From positions 53,749,401-53,813,400 of the forward strand of contig NC_133529.1 in NCBI RefSeq assembly GCF_048544455.1: a DNA stretch of 64,000 nucleotides. The letters are read 5' to 3'. The translations under genes and the position numbers were made by a program. The stretch comes from Silene latifolia. Taxonomy: Eukaryota; Streptophyta; Magnoliopsida; Caryophyllales; Caryophyllaceae. The notes under the pieces were generated by a model. It did no database searches. It had not been told where the DNA came from and saw only the letters and a list, made by a program, of their open reading frames with translations. Shown piece by piece: positions 23,322-38,003 of the stretch; the first letter of the stretch is position 1; each line of letters begins with the position of its first letter.

Positions 23322-25712
23322 ATGGATTCCAAATATCTCAAGTGTCCCGTCTTTGATGGGAAGAATTACGGATTGTGGAAAAACATGATGACTCACTATG
23401 TGAAAGGACACGATTGGGAGTGATGGAGGATTATTCAAAACGGACCGCACAAAATTCTTGTGGCATCCGAGGAAGGCACTACCTATGAAAAGAAAGAAGA
23501 GGACTATGTCGAGGCCGACTACAAGAAGGCCGAAAAGAACTCCAAAGCGATAAGTCTTCTGCAAAACGGAATGACTTCTACTGTGTTTGATCGGTTCTCT
23601 TCATGTTTCACGGCCAAGGAGATATGGGATGGGCTCGAATTAGCTTATGAAGGTACTTCCATTGTTAGGAAGCACCGAATTGATTTGCTTATGCAAAAAT
23701 ATGAGCTATTCATTATGGAGCCTAATGAGTCCTTAGATAGCATGTCTGCAAGGTTCTCAAGCATCATAAACGAACTGAAAAACCTAGGTAGGAAATTCAA
23801 GATCGAGGACATTGCTAGAAAGGTTCTTAGGAGCCTTACTAAGAAGTGGCGTGCTAAGGTCACTGCAATGGAGGAATCACGAGATCTTGAGACCCTGTCC
23901 TATCAAGAACTTATTGGTGCTCTCATGGCCCATGAAATTACTCTTAACAAAGACGACGCTGAACCAAGTCGCAATAAGAGTATGGCCTTAAAGAGCGAAG
24001 AAGTGGACTCTGACCTAGAGGATGAAACTGTCTTGTTTGCACGACGTTTTAAAAATAAAATTTTTCGAAATAAACAAGCAAAATCATCCTATAACAACAA
24101 TAACAACAAGTCATTCAACAAAAAGGTTAATGACTCAAAATCGTCTTTCGCAAATAGAGGTTGCTTCAAGTGTGGAGAATCTGGTCATATGATCAAAGAT
24201 TGTCCAACATGGGAGAAGATAAAGGACAAGACGAAACGTGAGAAGACAAAGAGAGAATTCAAGCAAGTAATGATGGCTTCGTGTTGGGGAGACCTTGACT
24301 CAGAAGATGACGAGGAATCTGAAGACGACGAAGTAGCAAACCTTTGTCTCAGTAGTGTTAGTCTTGACCTAATCTCCGACAGTGACGATGAAAGCACAAT
24401 GTCTCATTCAAACTATTGTTTTCTTGGAGAATCAGATGAGGATGACGATGAAGAGGTAAGTTACCTTGAGCTTAAGAAACGTGTTAGGAAATTGTCTAAA
24501 AGTGCTTTAATTGAATTCTTTGAACAATCTCTTGATAAGTGTCACGAACAGGATTTGGAATTGAAAGATCTAAAGGAACAGATTCTTGAAATCGCGGAAG
24601 AGAATCATACTCTCAAGACTAAAGCTAAGAAGTTGAAATATAAAGTTACAGCTGAGAAAGCTACAACATTAGATTCTACTATGGCTGAAAAGAAGGAATT
24701 AGAGTCCAAAGTTATAGCCAATGAAGCTATAACTTCCGACCTAAAGCTTAACATCAAGCACCTTCAAGCCAAAGTTATAGCTAATGAAGCTATAACTTTA
24801 GAACTTAGAAAAGTCAAAGAACTCTTGGAAACTAAGGTCACTTCTAATGAAGAAGTGATCTTGGATCAAAAGAAAGAGATAGATTCTCTTGCAAAGCAAT
24901 TGAAAGAATCTAAGACCGATATGATCAATGTTAAGAAACACCACACCGATGTTGTGTTCATTCTTAACAAACGATTCCAAGACTTTCGTGACAACTTTAA
25001 AAAGGACAATGATGTAGATCACACAAAATGTCAAGAGGAAATTAAAACCCTAAAAGACCTACTTCTACACGCTAGAAAGGTTCATGACAAGTGGGAAGGT
25101 AGCACGAAAGTCCTAAACTTCCTAACCGAACAACCTGACAATAATATGAAGATGGGGTTAGGACATGAGTGCTACAGCCATAGAGATCACTCTAAGTGCA
25201 AATCAACACCTTCGGATTTTGATTTTAGAAAAAGGAAGTATGCTGATCTTCCTGAATACTTGATTTGCAATTACTGTGGTCATACGGGTCACATCCAAAT
25301 CAATTGTGTCAAAAAGGCTCATGATATAAGAAAGAATGCCGAACATGCCAAAACTACTGACACAGTTGTCGAAGATAAGGAAACCCCCACTAACGAACCT
25401 AACGAAGAAAGGAACAACAAATTTTGTTGGTTCTATGACATGGCCTTTGACTACTCTAAGAAACCTAGCACTTCACAAAGCCCTTGTAGATCTCAACCCA
25501 GTAAACCTATTCACAAGGGAAATAGTCAAGAGAGACCTAGAGAAATTCCTAGACCTAGAGAAAACCCTAACCCTAGAACTCTTCCAAAGCCAAACAAACC
25601 TAAAGTTAGAAAAACGGTCATTAAACGTGTTTGGGTTCGAAAGGATTTAGTGTTTAGAGTAACTAATCATAAGGGACCCAACTTAGCTTGGGTACCTAAA
25701 AACTGTATCTAA
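23322..25712 (+). pseudogene. Element C gag, early stop
   Basis: Capsid precursor. ATG 23322 begins MDSKYLKCPVFDGKNYGLW. A TGA at 23421-23423 interrupts codon 34, and the frame is then open to TAA 25710. Order: gag core (KEIWDGLELAYEGTS, RFSSIINELKNLG), first knuckle CFKCGESGHMIKDCP, acidic region, a Lys/Glu-rich coiled coil with repeats of KVIANEAIT, second knuckle CNYCGHTGHIQINC, then a basic Pro-rich tail. A size near 800 residues is typical of SIRE gag. Repeats at 24709-24735 and 24771-24799 form DNA hairpins like the LTR one. Confidence 0.85.
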
Positions 25713-25718
25713 TCCTTT

Positions 25719-28700
25719 ATGCAGGAAGAAGTGAAAGAAAACAATCATTGGTATCTTGACAGCGGATGCTCAAGACACATGACCGGAGATAAGAATCTGT
25801 TTCTTTCACTCAAGCCTTTCAACGGAGGAAAAGTGACGTTCGGGGACAACAAAAAGGGAAAAGTAATCGGCGTTGGCAAAATCGGAATCTCTAAGTCTCA
25901 TGAAATAAGTGACGTTTATCTCGTAGATGGCCTTAAACACAATTTGCTAAGCATATCTCAACTATGCGACAAAGGTAACAAAGTAGTTTTTCATCGATGG
26001 TTGTCGCATTATTATTGAAGGAACTAGCAACGTTATTCTTGAAGGCCACCGAAAAAGGAATGTTTATATGGTAGATTTAAATGCTGTGCCTACTAACTCT
26101 TTTTCGTGCATGAAAGTTACACTTGATGATCCTTGTTTATGGCATAAACGTTTTGGTCACATTAGCTCACTGACCTTGAACAAGCTCAAGAAGTGGGACT
26201 TGGTTGAAGAGTTGCCTAAGATCAAGTTCGACCAAGAAAAGATGTGTGACACATGTGCAAGGTGTAAACAAGTAAGATCATCGTTCAAACCTAAAAGAGT
26301 AGTGAGCACAAATCAAGCCTTAGAACTGGTACACATGGATTTATGTGGACCTATGAAGGTAAGGAGTAGAGGAGGATTCAGGTACGTCTTTGTTCTTGTA
26401 GATGACTACTCGAGGTATGTATGGCCTATCTTTCTTCATTCAAAAGACGAAACTTTTGATGAATTTGATTGTCTTATGAAACGTGTTCAAAATAAATATA
26501 AGACTAATCTAGTATCTATTCGTACGGATCATGGCACCGAATTTGATAATCAAACCTTTATAGAATATTGTAGAGTTAATGGTGTAGGGCATAACTTTTC
26601 TGCACCAAGAACTCCGCAACAAAACGGTGTCGTTGAACGTATGAATAGAACCTTAGAAGATATGGCACGTACGATGCTCTTGTGTAGCGGTTTACCTCAT
26701 AACTTTTGGGCTGAAGCCATTAGTACTTCTTGCTACATCCATAATCGTGCTATGATCCGACCTATCCTTAAGAAAACCCCCTATGAACTCCTTAGAGGTC
26801 GAAAACCTAATATCTCCCATCTTCGGTGTTTTGGGAGTAAATGTTTTGTACATAATAACGGTAAAAACCGTTTAAGTAAATTCGACCCTAGGAGTGATGA
26901 GGCGATTTTCATAGGATACTCAGATCACAGCAAGGCTTACAAGGTATTCAATAAGAGAACTCTCTGTATTGAAGAAAGTGTCCACGTTATCTTTGATGAA
27001 GATAACGTGTTCGATAAGCCTTTACAGGATGAGGAAGAAGACTTGGATGAACCCGACTTTCGTCTCTCAAGAGATGATCCCCCAGATTTGGAATTACAGG
27101 ACAATGAGATTGAGGGAATAAACGATGAACTTGATCGTTCCTCAAAAGACAAAAAGGAGAAAGACAAAGTTATAGTTGATGATACTATAACATTGACTCA
27201 AGATAAGAACTCCCAAACCAATGTTATAGATGATATTACTGTAATATTGAATCCAAATCAAGGTGTAGAGTCCGAGGTTATAATCGGATCAAACGCAACA
27301 CCCGAATTGGATTCAGGGGGAACTTCCTCTAATTCCGAACCAAATGAAGTCGGGACAAGCTCAAATAACGATGGAGAACCAAGCACTTCGACGAAGTGGA
27401 AATACAAGAACTCACACCCCATGGACAATATTCTTGGGAATATTAAAAAAGGTGTTCAAACAAGACGTTCCTTAAACAACTTCTGCTCTTTCTACTCTTT
27501 TCTGTCCATGATCGAACCTAAGAACATCAATGAAGCTCTTGCTGAATCAGATTGGATTGTAGCTATGCAAGAAGAGCTACAACAGTTCGAAAGAAACAAG
27601 GTTTGGCATTTAGTCCCTAGACCAAAAGATCGAACAGTCATTGGAACTCGGTGGGTCTTCAGGAACAAATTAGATGATGCCGGAGTCATTGTCAGAAACA
27701 AAGCAAGATTGGTGGTCCAAGGATATAATCAACAAGAAGGAATAGATTATGACGAGACTTTCGCACCTGTTGCTCGTCTTGAAGCTATTAGGCTTCTGAT
27801 AGCATTTGCCGCACACAAAGGAATGAAGCTCTTCCAAATGGACGTCAAGACGACATTTTTGAATGGATATTTGCGAGAGGAAGTCTTCGTTGAACAACCC
27901 CCTGGTTTTAAGAATATAAAATTTGAGGATCACGTTTTCAAATTAGATAAAGCCCTATATGGATTGAAGCAAGCACCTAGGGCTTGGTACGACAGATTAT
28001 CCAAGTTTTTACTTGACAGTGGATTCAGTAGAGGATCCGTCGACAAAACCCTGTTTCTGAAAACTGAGGATTCTGATCTTTTGGTTGTTCAAATATACGT
28101 CGATGATATCATCTTTGGATCTACCAACCGAAGCATGTGTAAATATTTTTCTGAGCTAATGACTTCCGAGTTCGGGATGAGTATGATGGGAGAATTGAAA
28201 TTCTTCCTAGGACTGCAAATACAACAAACAGATGAAGGCATTAAAATCCATCAACAGAAATATATCAAAGAGTTGATTCGAAAATTCGGAATGGAAAACT
28301 CACACGCTATGCCTACTCCAATGGTCGAAAACAAGAAATTGACATTGGATGAAAACGGTAAATCAGTTGATGAAACTACTTACCGTGGGATGATTGGGTC
28401 ACTGTTATATTTGACCGCAAGTAGACCCGATATTATGTTTAGTGTATGCGTTTGTGCGAGATATCAATCATCTCTCAAAGAATCGCATATGACGGCCGTA
28501 AAACGAATTTTACGTTATTTAATTGGAACGGCCAACTTATACCTATGGTATCCAATGGAGTGCAATTTTGATCTAGTCGGTTATTCCGATGCCGACTACG
28601 CAGGATGTTCTCTAGACAGAAAAAGCACGTCAGGTGTCGCCACGTTTGTCCGACCGTGTATCATCACGTGGGGTTCGAAGAAACAAAATTCGGTTGCTCT

Positions 28701-29040
28701 CTCAACTGCTGAAGCTGAATATATTGCTGCAGGACTGGTATGTACTCAACTTTTATGGCTTAAGCAACAATTACGTGATTATGGTGTTCACGTAGGATGT
28801 ATTCCTATTTTTTGTGATAATACTAGTGCGATAATTATTTCTAAAAATCCCGCACAACATTCACGTACCAAACATATTGAAATAAGACACCATTTTATTA
28901 GAGACCATGTTGAGAAGGGGAATATAAAACTTGAATTTTGTATTACTGAAAAACAATGGGCAGACATTTTGACAAAATCATTAGCTAGAGAACGATTTGA
29001 GACTTTACGGTTGGAAATTGGTTTAATCGGTGGCACCTAA
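25719..29040 (+). pseudogene. Element C pol, one frameshift
   Basis: Pol lies in the frame of gag, separated only by TAA 25710 and two codons, which fits stop-codon readthrough as proposed for SIRE elements. Protease is HWYLDSGCSRHMTG. A frameshift near 26000 (HR then WLSHYY, stop) breaks it. From 26068 a 990-codon frame is intact: [11 protein letters not shown] with CDTCARCK, integrase ([33 protein letters not shown]), RT ([24 protein letters not shown]) and RNase H ([36 protein letters not shown]). Linker repeats at 27166-27248 again form GTTATAG/CTATAAC hairpins. Confidence 0.9.
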
Positions 29041-29622
29041 ACTATCATAATTGTTTCCTAACCGTATGACTGGCTAGTTAAGATGAGATTATATGACTGT
29101 GTTCGTATTTTCCGTTGCAAGTACATTCTTATATAGTATTTTATTATTTTATGAGAATATTCCGTTTGCTAGTCTATTATATTTTGTGCTGTATACAAAG
29201 CATAACTCTTGTTCATCACATATACATTCTAAGGTTTAGAGATTCATAAACCAATGACATTCATGATTGGTTTCATTTAGGATGTGAGTAGTACTCCTTA
29301 CATAGCATGTAACATCAAATTGCATAAGCATGAAATTTGTCTCTTATTACCTGTATACACTCGGTTTGTGGTGGTGACACATGTGGAGAGGCGACCCTTC
29401 CTTTACGTTTTACCTACTAACCTCACACTAAGCCAAATTTGCCTTGTTTTGACCTATTTATTCTACTACATTCCATATGGCCTACCCTTGTCAAGCTAGT
29501 CTTGTTGGTAAGTTTGGAAGTCTTGTTGTGGTCAATTTTGTTGCTTTTGTGATGGATATTGGAAGGAAGAAGAAAAAGATGGAATGAAAAAAAAAAAAAA
29601 ATACAAAAAAAAGGAGAAAAAT
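29041..29622 (+). other. Element C 3' non-coding region, first part
   Basis: AT-rich with no credible ORF, including no envelope-like one. It ends in an A-rich tract and AAATG (29618-29622), the left copy of the target duplication of D. The region resumes at 48304. Confidence 0.75.
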
Positions 29623-32167
29623 GTGTAACACCCCGCAATTTACACGTCATCCTAAATAATAAAACTCATATTTTTTATAAATAATAAGAATGATTCACAA
29701 TAAAATTTTATCCTTTAAAATCTATTATTTTTCTACAATGATATCCAAATACCCATCCTAAACTTACACTCCTTATGCCGACGAATAACAACTTTGTCGT
29801 TGATGCTAATTTTATGATGTTTTAAAAACATATTTAGCTCTTGGTCGTAAAATGAAAGTTGTAGATATTTCTCTTAGCTTTCCAACGCCACCAAAAACAC
29901 CTCAATCGGAGTTCTGTAGAGGAAATTATGCCCGAAATACGAAAGAGTGTTGCAGAAATCCGCGAACAAGACCCACACACGTTATTCCTCTTTTCACCTT
30001 GAGTTATCATTTACCCCATCACCTAGGCACATGGCAAGTTGGCAACTTGATCTTTTTTCCTTGAAGCCCAAGGCCTACCCTCATAGGCATGTGACTACTT
30101 TACTTAAAGTAATAGCCTAAAGACTAGCCTTAATCATTTCTACCACTCACTAATTTACCTAGAGTAATAGCCTAAAAACTAGCCTTAATCATTTCTACCA
30201 CTCACTCTTTTACCTAGAGTAATAGCCTAAAGACTAGCCTTAATCATTTCTATCACTCACTCTTTATTAGCTTCTTATTACCTACAAGTTAGACATAATC
30301 ATTCTACAAAATTTCCTCTCTAAATCCTTCACTTGGCCGTAGCTTTCAACATCCATTTCCAACATTTGTTTCTTTCATTCTCACATCTCTTTCATCTTGC
30401 TCATTTGTAAGTGTAGGTAGTTATTTAATTGTCATTCTTATACTAGTTTATTTAGAGTAGTATTTAATTATTTGTTTTAATTCTTATGTTTGTTCAAGGA
30501 GGTGAGCAAGATACCTTGGTTGAGGGAGATCATTTGGGTTGATCTTATTACAATATCCTACCTATTTACTAGTAATAATCTCTATCAAGGTAACTAGGTT
30601 TTCTCCTTTCTATGATTTTTGAATTTCAAGTGCTTTTATGTGGTTATAATAAGATTGATAATATATATGATGTTTAAAATCATGGAAATATATGAGATTC
30701 ATGATTTATATAATAAATAGTAGTTTTTATTATTTTTGTGATGAATATATACTTCTTTAATGTTTTCTATGATTTATTTGTGTTTTTTTAGGTGATTTAA
30801 CAATCTAATCAATGTGTAAAATATATGGATGATTATAGAAATTATATTTTTGATTATATTCTGATTTATTATCATTATTTATGGGTTTGCATGAGATTAT
30901 TTTAGTTTTATAACTATCATATTTTTATTTGTTGTTATTTGATATTTAATCACGGTTTTATGTGATAATCGTCTAATAAATATATAAAACATAAAATAAT
31001 TTCGAAAACTTTACTTCTTTAATTTTATTCTGGCCTATTATAATTTATATAGTATTTAAATTGATTATTTTATTTTTATAGCTATTATTGCTCTTATTTA
31101 ATATATATTTGTGTTTTATGCAATTAATCTCAAGTAAATATGTAAAATATATAAATAAATGTTAAAATTGAATGTTTCATCATAATATGACTTGTTTTAG
31201 TGTATTAAACTTTTCCATGTCCATTCTGTAAATTTTTATAATTACTTTTGAATTTTATAACTAATTAGTCCATAAATAAGGTTTAATTGTGTTAGAACAA
31301 TAAATAAATATAAATAAAACATTTAAAATTTATTTGTATGCATATTCTATCCTATACTTATGAAAAATAAATTATTAATGGTCGTGACACAATTTGCTTA
31401 ATTATTTCTTTATTTTTTTTCATGAAATCGCCTATTAAATGCTATTTTAAGTTAAATATATGAAATGAGGTTAAATAATTTATTAGGTACTATTTTTATT
31501 GAATTCATAGCTCCCTAAAATGTCTAGTAATTTTGCATGGACAGAATATAACTTTTGTTTAATTGTTTAGAATTAATAGATGTTTAATTAACGAATTTAA
31601 TAAATGTTTGTTAAGGAAATAACTAATAATATATTTGATGGTATCATGTCTTGTAAATATATTTCCCATAACTATGTTTATAATGTGAGATTACAATAGT
31701 GTATTTGTTAAGAATTGATTGTTACTTCTACTATGGTAAATGTCATGTATACGCTTTTTGTGATATTGCCTTTCGAAAATTATATATTGACATGAGTGTC
31801 TCTTGTTTTATATTGGAAAAGTTGAAATTACACTCTAGCTTTGATTACCATTATTGAATTTCATTTAATATTATTTATCGCTCAGTTATGAGCATTTTGG
31901 CATGTTAACATGAGGTTATTCATGGTGCACATTTGTTATCTTTTGGACCTTGTTCCATTTTATATATGGTTTAGCTAGAGTATAAGATATCGAGTAGATT
32001 TCAGGTTATTGGTCTACTTGAGATGAGCAATACCAAACTGGGTAGGTTTCAGGTTATTGGCCTACCTAGTACCCTGGCATGGTTTCAGGTTATTGGCCTG
32101 CTATGGGTTGACCGTCCTTTTTGGATACTCTTATGAGTCTATGGATATGTCGTTTGGGGGTCAAGGG
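29623..32167 (+). repeat. Element D 5' LTR, first part
   Basis: Ends in AAGGG (32163-32167), the left target duplication of E. It contains a threefold direct repeat of about 56 bp at 30098-30264 (TAGCCTAAAGACTAGCC units) and hairpins 1-3 of the conserved-loop cluster at 31991-32107. A short ORF at 29852-30064 recurs unchanged in the other LTR but has no recognisable domain. Confidence 0.92.
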
Positions 32168-33517
32168 TGTAACACCCTCATACTCCAAGTGCCTTACCAG
32201 GACCACTCAGGTATAAGGATGCTACCATCTCGGTTACCCGAGGCATGATAATCATAAGACAATGAAGAAACATACTTTATTAAACAAGTTTAAGTGATTA
32301 CATTACAAAACCAACTGTAAGCAAAATACAACTGTTCTCAAACTATAAACCAACTGAAAGGAACTGTTCTAATAAACACAGCGGAAGACTAAAGACTCTA
32401 ACATGTGATGACTCCATCCCCAGCTAGATCCCACGCGTATCCAAGATATACCTGCCAAGCAAATCTCACCACCACCCCGAATGGATCACCACGATTTTAA
32501 AACATTTAAACGGGTCGATACTAATCACACAATTCACCATATATATATACAATAAGATAAACAGACAAATTGAATCTGTCACACACACACACACACACAC
32601 ATCACCAACTCCCATCATCTCAATATCGACCGTCCACCGGACTAGCCCGCCAGCTGGGGACCGCAGCTGTTCCCACCTAAGCCCCGCTCATCATACGAGC
32701 GATAACCCTGTCCCATTAATGTGCACATCCCCTTCCGTGGCGGGTTCCACGAAGGGCGAAACTAGGGCGTGAAGTCACTCCCGCAAGTGACCCCACTCAG
32801 CCGAGAACGCATCTCGAGAACCATAGACAACCAATCACAATCACAATCACAATCACAATCATCATAACAAACAACTAACTACAGCACATCACCAATATCC
32901 CATTATGGGACTAATACTGAGTAGGAAATCCTACCTGGAAAGCACAACAAGCAGACGGTATCTACAGCTGTATCAAAAAGCCTCTTCTACGAACCCTCCT
33001 CCTATCATATAACACACATAGGCCATACATCACATACTACACATAAAAACCCCCAATTCCTAAATTAGGGTTTAACCAAACTTAACTAAACATTATAAAA
33101 ATTATGTTAAAAGCTTACCCTTGACGCAAGAAACTCAACGACACGAACAACGACAAGAACTGACCGTCTGAACTCCGGGAATTGCTAAGAATGCGATTAG
33201 GAAGATGAACTGATCGCTTTTCTCTTAAACAGGGTTTTAGGTTTTGCAAAAGTGATTTAAAACAATGACGATTATGTTTAAATACCTTAATCGCATAATT
33301 AACAAAACCCGAGAAAACTCCCCCGAAAAAGTCCAGGACACTCGATCGAGTACCCAAGGTACTCGATCGAGTACCCTAGTTACTCGATCGAGTACCCCGG
33401 CCTACTCGATCGAGTACCCAACAGTCGAAACTATTTTATTTCGCAACTTGCCCTTACTCGACAGAGTAAGGCCTACTCGATAGAGTACCTAAAGACTTAT
33501 AAATACGGAGTATTGCG
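32168..33517 (-). repeat. Element E 3' LTR
   Basis: On the minus strand it begins CGCAATACTCCG where the other copy has TGTAATACTCCG, so the terminal TG is mutated. It carries four perfect ACTCGATCGAGT copies (33340-33415) and two variants with an altered centre (CTCGACAGAG, CTCGATAGAG). A CA run lies near 32579-32600 and ATCACA repeats near 32828-32860. Confidence 0.88.
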
Positions 33518-36500
33518 TCTTCCCTCCTAAAAAGAACTTCGTCCCCAAGTTCAACCCATACATAAAAACAACCATACTAACTCGACCAAGACACAACAAC
33601 ATAACTAAGAACTCAAGAACTCGACCAAACATAAAACATGAACTTTTAACACCCACTCCACCAACTATGTTTACTTCCCTAACATGACTCACGATATCGT
33701 ATTCACCACATATATATCTCACACGACACCAACTCCATACATAACCAACTACCATCCTCTAACGCTGCTAGTTCCATAATATCATCCACTATCAAATCCA
33801 AAATCAAGACACTCATAGACATCAAACGGAATGTTACATTCTACCACCCTTAAAAGGAACTTCGTCCTCGAAGTTTACTCACACTCATAATCTCATCATC
33901 CAACTGTCAACACTATCGAAGTATTCTCGCATTCCTAACATCAAACTACTACAAGCACGTCCGTGACCCTTTAACACTATCAACCACAACATATACAAAT
34001 CCATATCTTATGCTACACCAACACTCTACTTCCAAATATAGTACCATATGAACAACCATCAAAATCTCTTTTATCGCATCCTACTCCTCTTAAGATAAAT
34101 GTTACGTCCTCGTAACTCACTAATACTAAATTCTAGATATATCTTTTTATTATCCTCATCACCACCGCATGTCAAAGATAACCACCTAGAACCTAAACAC
34201 TCGCCATGCACATATCCAAGGCTCTCTTACTTAAACAACTCTCATACTTCAATTCACTCGTCACACCACCTAACCTATACCTCAAAATCTTTACCTTAAC
34301 CCAAAACTTCAACTTTTCCACATTACCGCAACATGACATACCTCTCTATATAAACTATATGAAACTCCCATCATCAAAAGCATAACTCACGATCCACACT
34401 TGTTACGTGCACCCATTCCAGATCCTCAAGTTCTTTCCTTCATTACCGCAAAACTCATACATAACTTAATATGACACTAATTCCCCCAACACCCTACACT
34501 CACTGTCCCAACAAAAGATTATGAACTACCTGCCGCTTTCAGATCATTACAACACATGTTCCACGAATCATTTTCCATTACCATGTCTACTAAAGCCTTA
34601 TCTAGAACAAGATCAAAATTACTGTAACAACCTCTCACAACCGTGTCCCATTAATAGAACATCACTATACCATGACAACAACGAAAACATATTCAACTCT
34701 ATTTCATATCATACTCTACCTCATTCTTAACTTAACCTGGTAAAGAAAACATCAATAAGCAAGACAACTGTCTACATGTTCAACCAAAACCCACAAAGAA
34801 CAACAAAAGAAACAAAACAACAATCTATGTATAATGGTATGCACTTTCGAAAACTCGTATTATAATCATCCCGCCTACTCCACCACAACCGGTGACGGCA
34901 TCACAACACCGCCACCAACAGCCACACCGTAGTGCGAAAATACCCGCATCACAACACTAAATATCGTGCCCGGATCACCACCCGAGGCACCACAACCACA
35001 TCGATAGACATCACAACTACATACAATTCCATAAATACTGACTCGAAAATAACCTTTCGGACAAGAAAACTTACTCAAATCCACTTTACTCAGTCACCAC
35101 GCAACATATTATATGAATAAACAGATAAGCATCTCATGAACATCATCTCTACCATTTCACGGAATACACATGTGTTATTAGTACACATAAAATTATAACT
35201 AGCCATGTCAAATTAATCAAATTATTACCTTTTGGATATCATTCAATTAAATTACCGTGTCCAACATATATATTACAGAACATTCATAAAACAACTTTAT
35301 AATTATCACACCATACCACTTCTTGTGAGGTCAGAACCTCACACAAACATTTACACATATCATAGACCCGTAATCACAACCAACTAGTCAATCCTGACCA
35401 CGTAAGTTACCACTCGATAAAGGTTACCTGTCGCCCGAGTTTAACTCATATGCCCCTCATAACATATTCCCCCATTCGCACAACCATCACTTTCTGCCAA
35501 ATATAACCATGACTTCACTACTCAACTATTAGCATCCGCCTCATCTAACCACATCTTATACCCTCTCACAATCATACACAACAATCAGGTCCCTACCAAA
35601 TCAACCTCTTTAGAATTGCTACCTTTCTAATATACCATCACTGCTCGTATATCAAACCTCTTACACTCATATCAAAATAACACGGTTTTTCTCCTATCTT
35701 TGGTTATCATTCCAAATAACGAACATCAAACCCATCCACAAAATTACCTCAACATTATTCCCAATACTATCTTAATTGTGTTGTCATCCAACTCTCCACC
35801 AAATACCTCGTATCGTGCCAATACTCCACCAACTTCTTGCTCCCTTAATTCCTCGAAACTCATTATCAATCATGTTGTCCTGAAACTCCTATATAACCTT
35901 TAGCTAACATCCTCGTGACGCTATCACACATTTCAATGATTCCTTACCTTTATATCACATAACTCCGGTGAATATTTTCCTCAGCTTACTTTTATCCTTC
36001 TTTTCTCTTTACACTCAATAATACCAATTAATAGTTCAACTCCTTATTCCTTCTAGCTAACTCTTTAGAAATCCAGTTACCCCTTCGTTGCTCCAAAACT
36101 CAAATTCCATTATTTTCTACCGACATCATCTCACTCTTTCTTACCATGGATCTTCTCTTATTATGCTATCACTCACACTTGCCACTAATCTATCCATAGA
36201 ATCAACGTTTAATGTTCAAACAATTGCATCCCTTTTTACATCTCTAGAAATCAGAATTCATTTAATACCGTTAATTACCCAAGGAAATCACACAGTAGTT
36301 TCGTCTCTCGATAACACAAATTTCCAAACTCAGTCACTACCTGCAAATCCACGTCACGACATGTCCCATTAAGTTCGCTATATACCACTATTTCCAAACG
36401 ACCTCTCATTACATATGTTCTTACTCAACACTATTTCTAGCCATCACCCTCCATAAATTATTATACATCTCAGGTTGCTACTATCCACATCCTTTCTTTC

Positions 36501-37989
36501 AATCTTTTCATTCTCACGTTCCTTAAACTTACATCATGCCTTGCCCACATTCACTTACATTTTCATTACTCAACATACAATCATGTCACTCATCTCTTCT
36601 CACACAACATGCTCTATGCCTCAATTAAGTCTTACCAATCCCAACACATATAAATCATGTCCTCCCCACCGAACTCATACTCATCATAGGTGCCACTCTT
36701 TATACCACAAAATTGGGTAACTTACGCGTCAAGACCAACATACATGTAAAACAATGCATAAAGAAGCAAAATAACGCCTTTGAATTAAACATAATATGCA
36801 ACGAAGTCAAAAGATAAGCATATGACCCAAAATAGGGGTCACTAGATCGAGTACAGGCCACTCGATCGAGTAAGGGACTTACTCGATCGAGTAGGTCAAG
36901 ATCAGAAGCACGTAAAACAAATCACCAGGGCTACTCGATCGAGTAACTAACGTACTCGATCGAGTGCCCCCTTACTCGATCGAGTACCAAGGATACTCGA
37001 TCGAGTACCCCAATTCTCAAGATCACTGGGCCAGTTTTCGTAAAACAGTCATAACTCACTCATTACTTGGTCGTTTTGGGCGTGTGAGATATCGTTAGAA
37101 TCGTAAAAGAACAAGCTATGACCTCCAATTGGAATCACATTAAAATCATTTACACATCTCAAGTTATAACAGTTTAAAGACAACTTTGTGAATCGACGAC
37201 ATAATTATTTGATTTTTACTTCCAAACAACTTAAACAACAACCAAGTTAGACGAAAACAACCCAATACTCATGAAACCAGTAGCCCCAATCACATATTAT
37301 TATTTTCGAAAACAAAGCAACAACATTCATCATGCACTACCCACATGCTTTTATTCTATAGCCTTTCGTAAGACAAATCATACTCATACATTACAAATCC
37401 TATTCCATGTTACTAACATAACAACACTATAAAATAACTTCCATTATATAACATGCTTAATCCGGAACCATGTTATCATACCACGATGATTCATCTTTTT
37501 CCACTAATTCATCCATCATACCACATATTTACCCACCATATTCGTTCAACATATTCACCCAGCACATGTTCAATTCACACTCCCAACCTTCTGTACTTTT
37601 ACTCAACACGACAACAACAACATGTATACTTACACATCGCTTTATATATATATAGACAAAACACTTTTCCTTACATAATTATATATAACATGCCAAATTA
37701 TATGTATCAATCATTATACTTTCATGCTTTACAATCAACCAACATACAATTCACGTCATCATCATCAATTCATGCAACATGCTACTACATAGATACACAC
37801 AGCACACAATATGCACATAACGATCCCGACACATATCCCATGGTGACCGGTTCAAAATTGTAGGGCGAGTTCGCGACTTTAGGACGTCTCCCAAGTCTTT
37901 GCATTAGCTCCTACAACCTTTACCCCGGGTTCATTTTAATTGACTCCCTAGATTCATTAGATTCATTGGTTACAGGTTTCAGGATCGTC
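33518..37989 (-). other. Element E interior, non-coding, strongly strand-asymmetric
   Basis: No protein domain found. The plus strand is C-rich and G-poor across most of 33540-37850, meaning G-rich and C-poor in the sense of the element. A second end-like motif (GACGAAGTTCC before TTTTAAGGG, minus strand, near 33850-33880) resembles the 3' coding end of Ty3 elements and may be a relic. Six perfect TCGATCGA palindromes lie at 36862-37001. Confidence 0.75.
36841..37005. repeat. TCGATCGA palindrome cluster inside element E
   Basis: Six perfect ACTCGATCGAGT or near copies plus one variant (CTAGATCGAGT), in two groups separated by about 40 bp. The same 12-bp palindrome is in both E LTRs and throughout the Athila-like element A. 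Confidence 0.92.
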
Positions 37990-38003
37990 GCTCTGATACC
38001 ATT

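Noticed and set aside
29852..30064. 70-residue ORF, identical at 45119-45331
   Set aside because: It is preserved only because it lies in the recent LTR pair of D. No domain or separate conservation is visible.
33540..37863. Many short plus-strand ORFs in element E
   Set aside because: They arise from the G-poor plus strand, lack domains and are on the antisense strand of the element.
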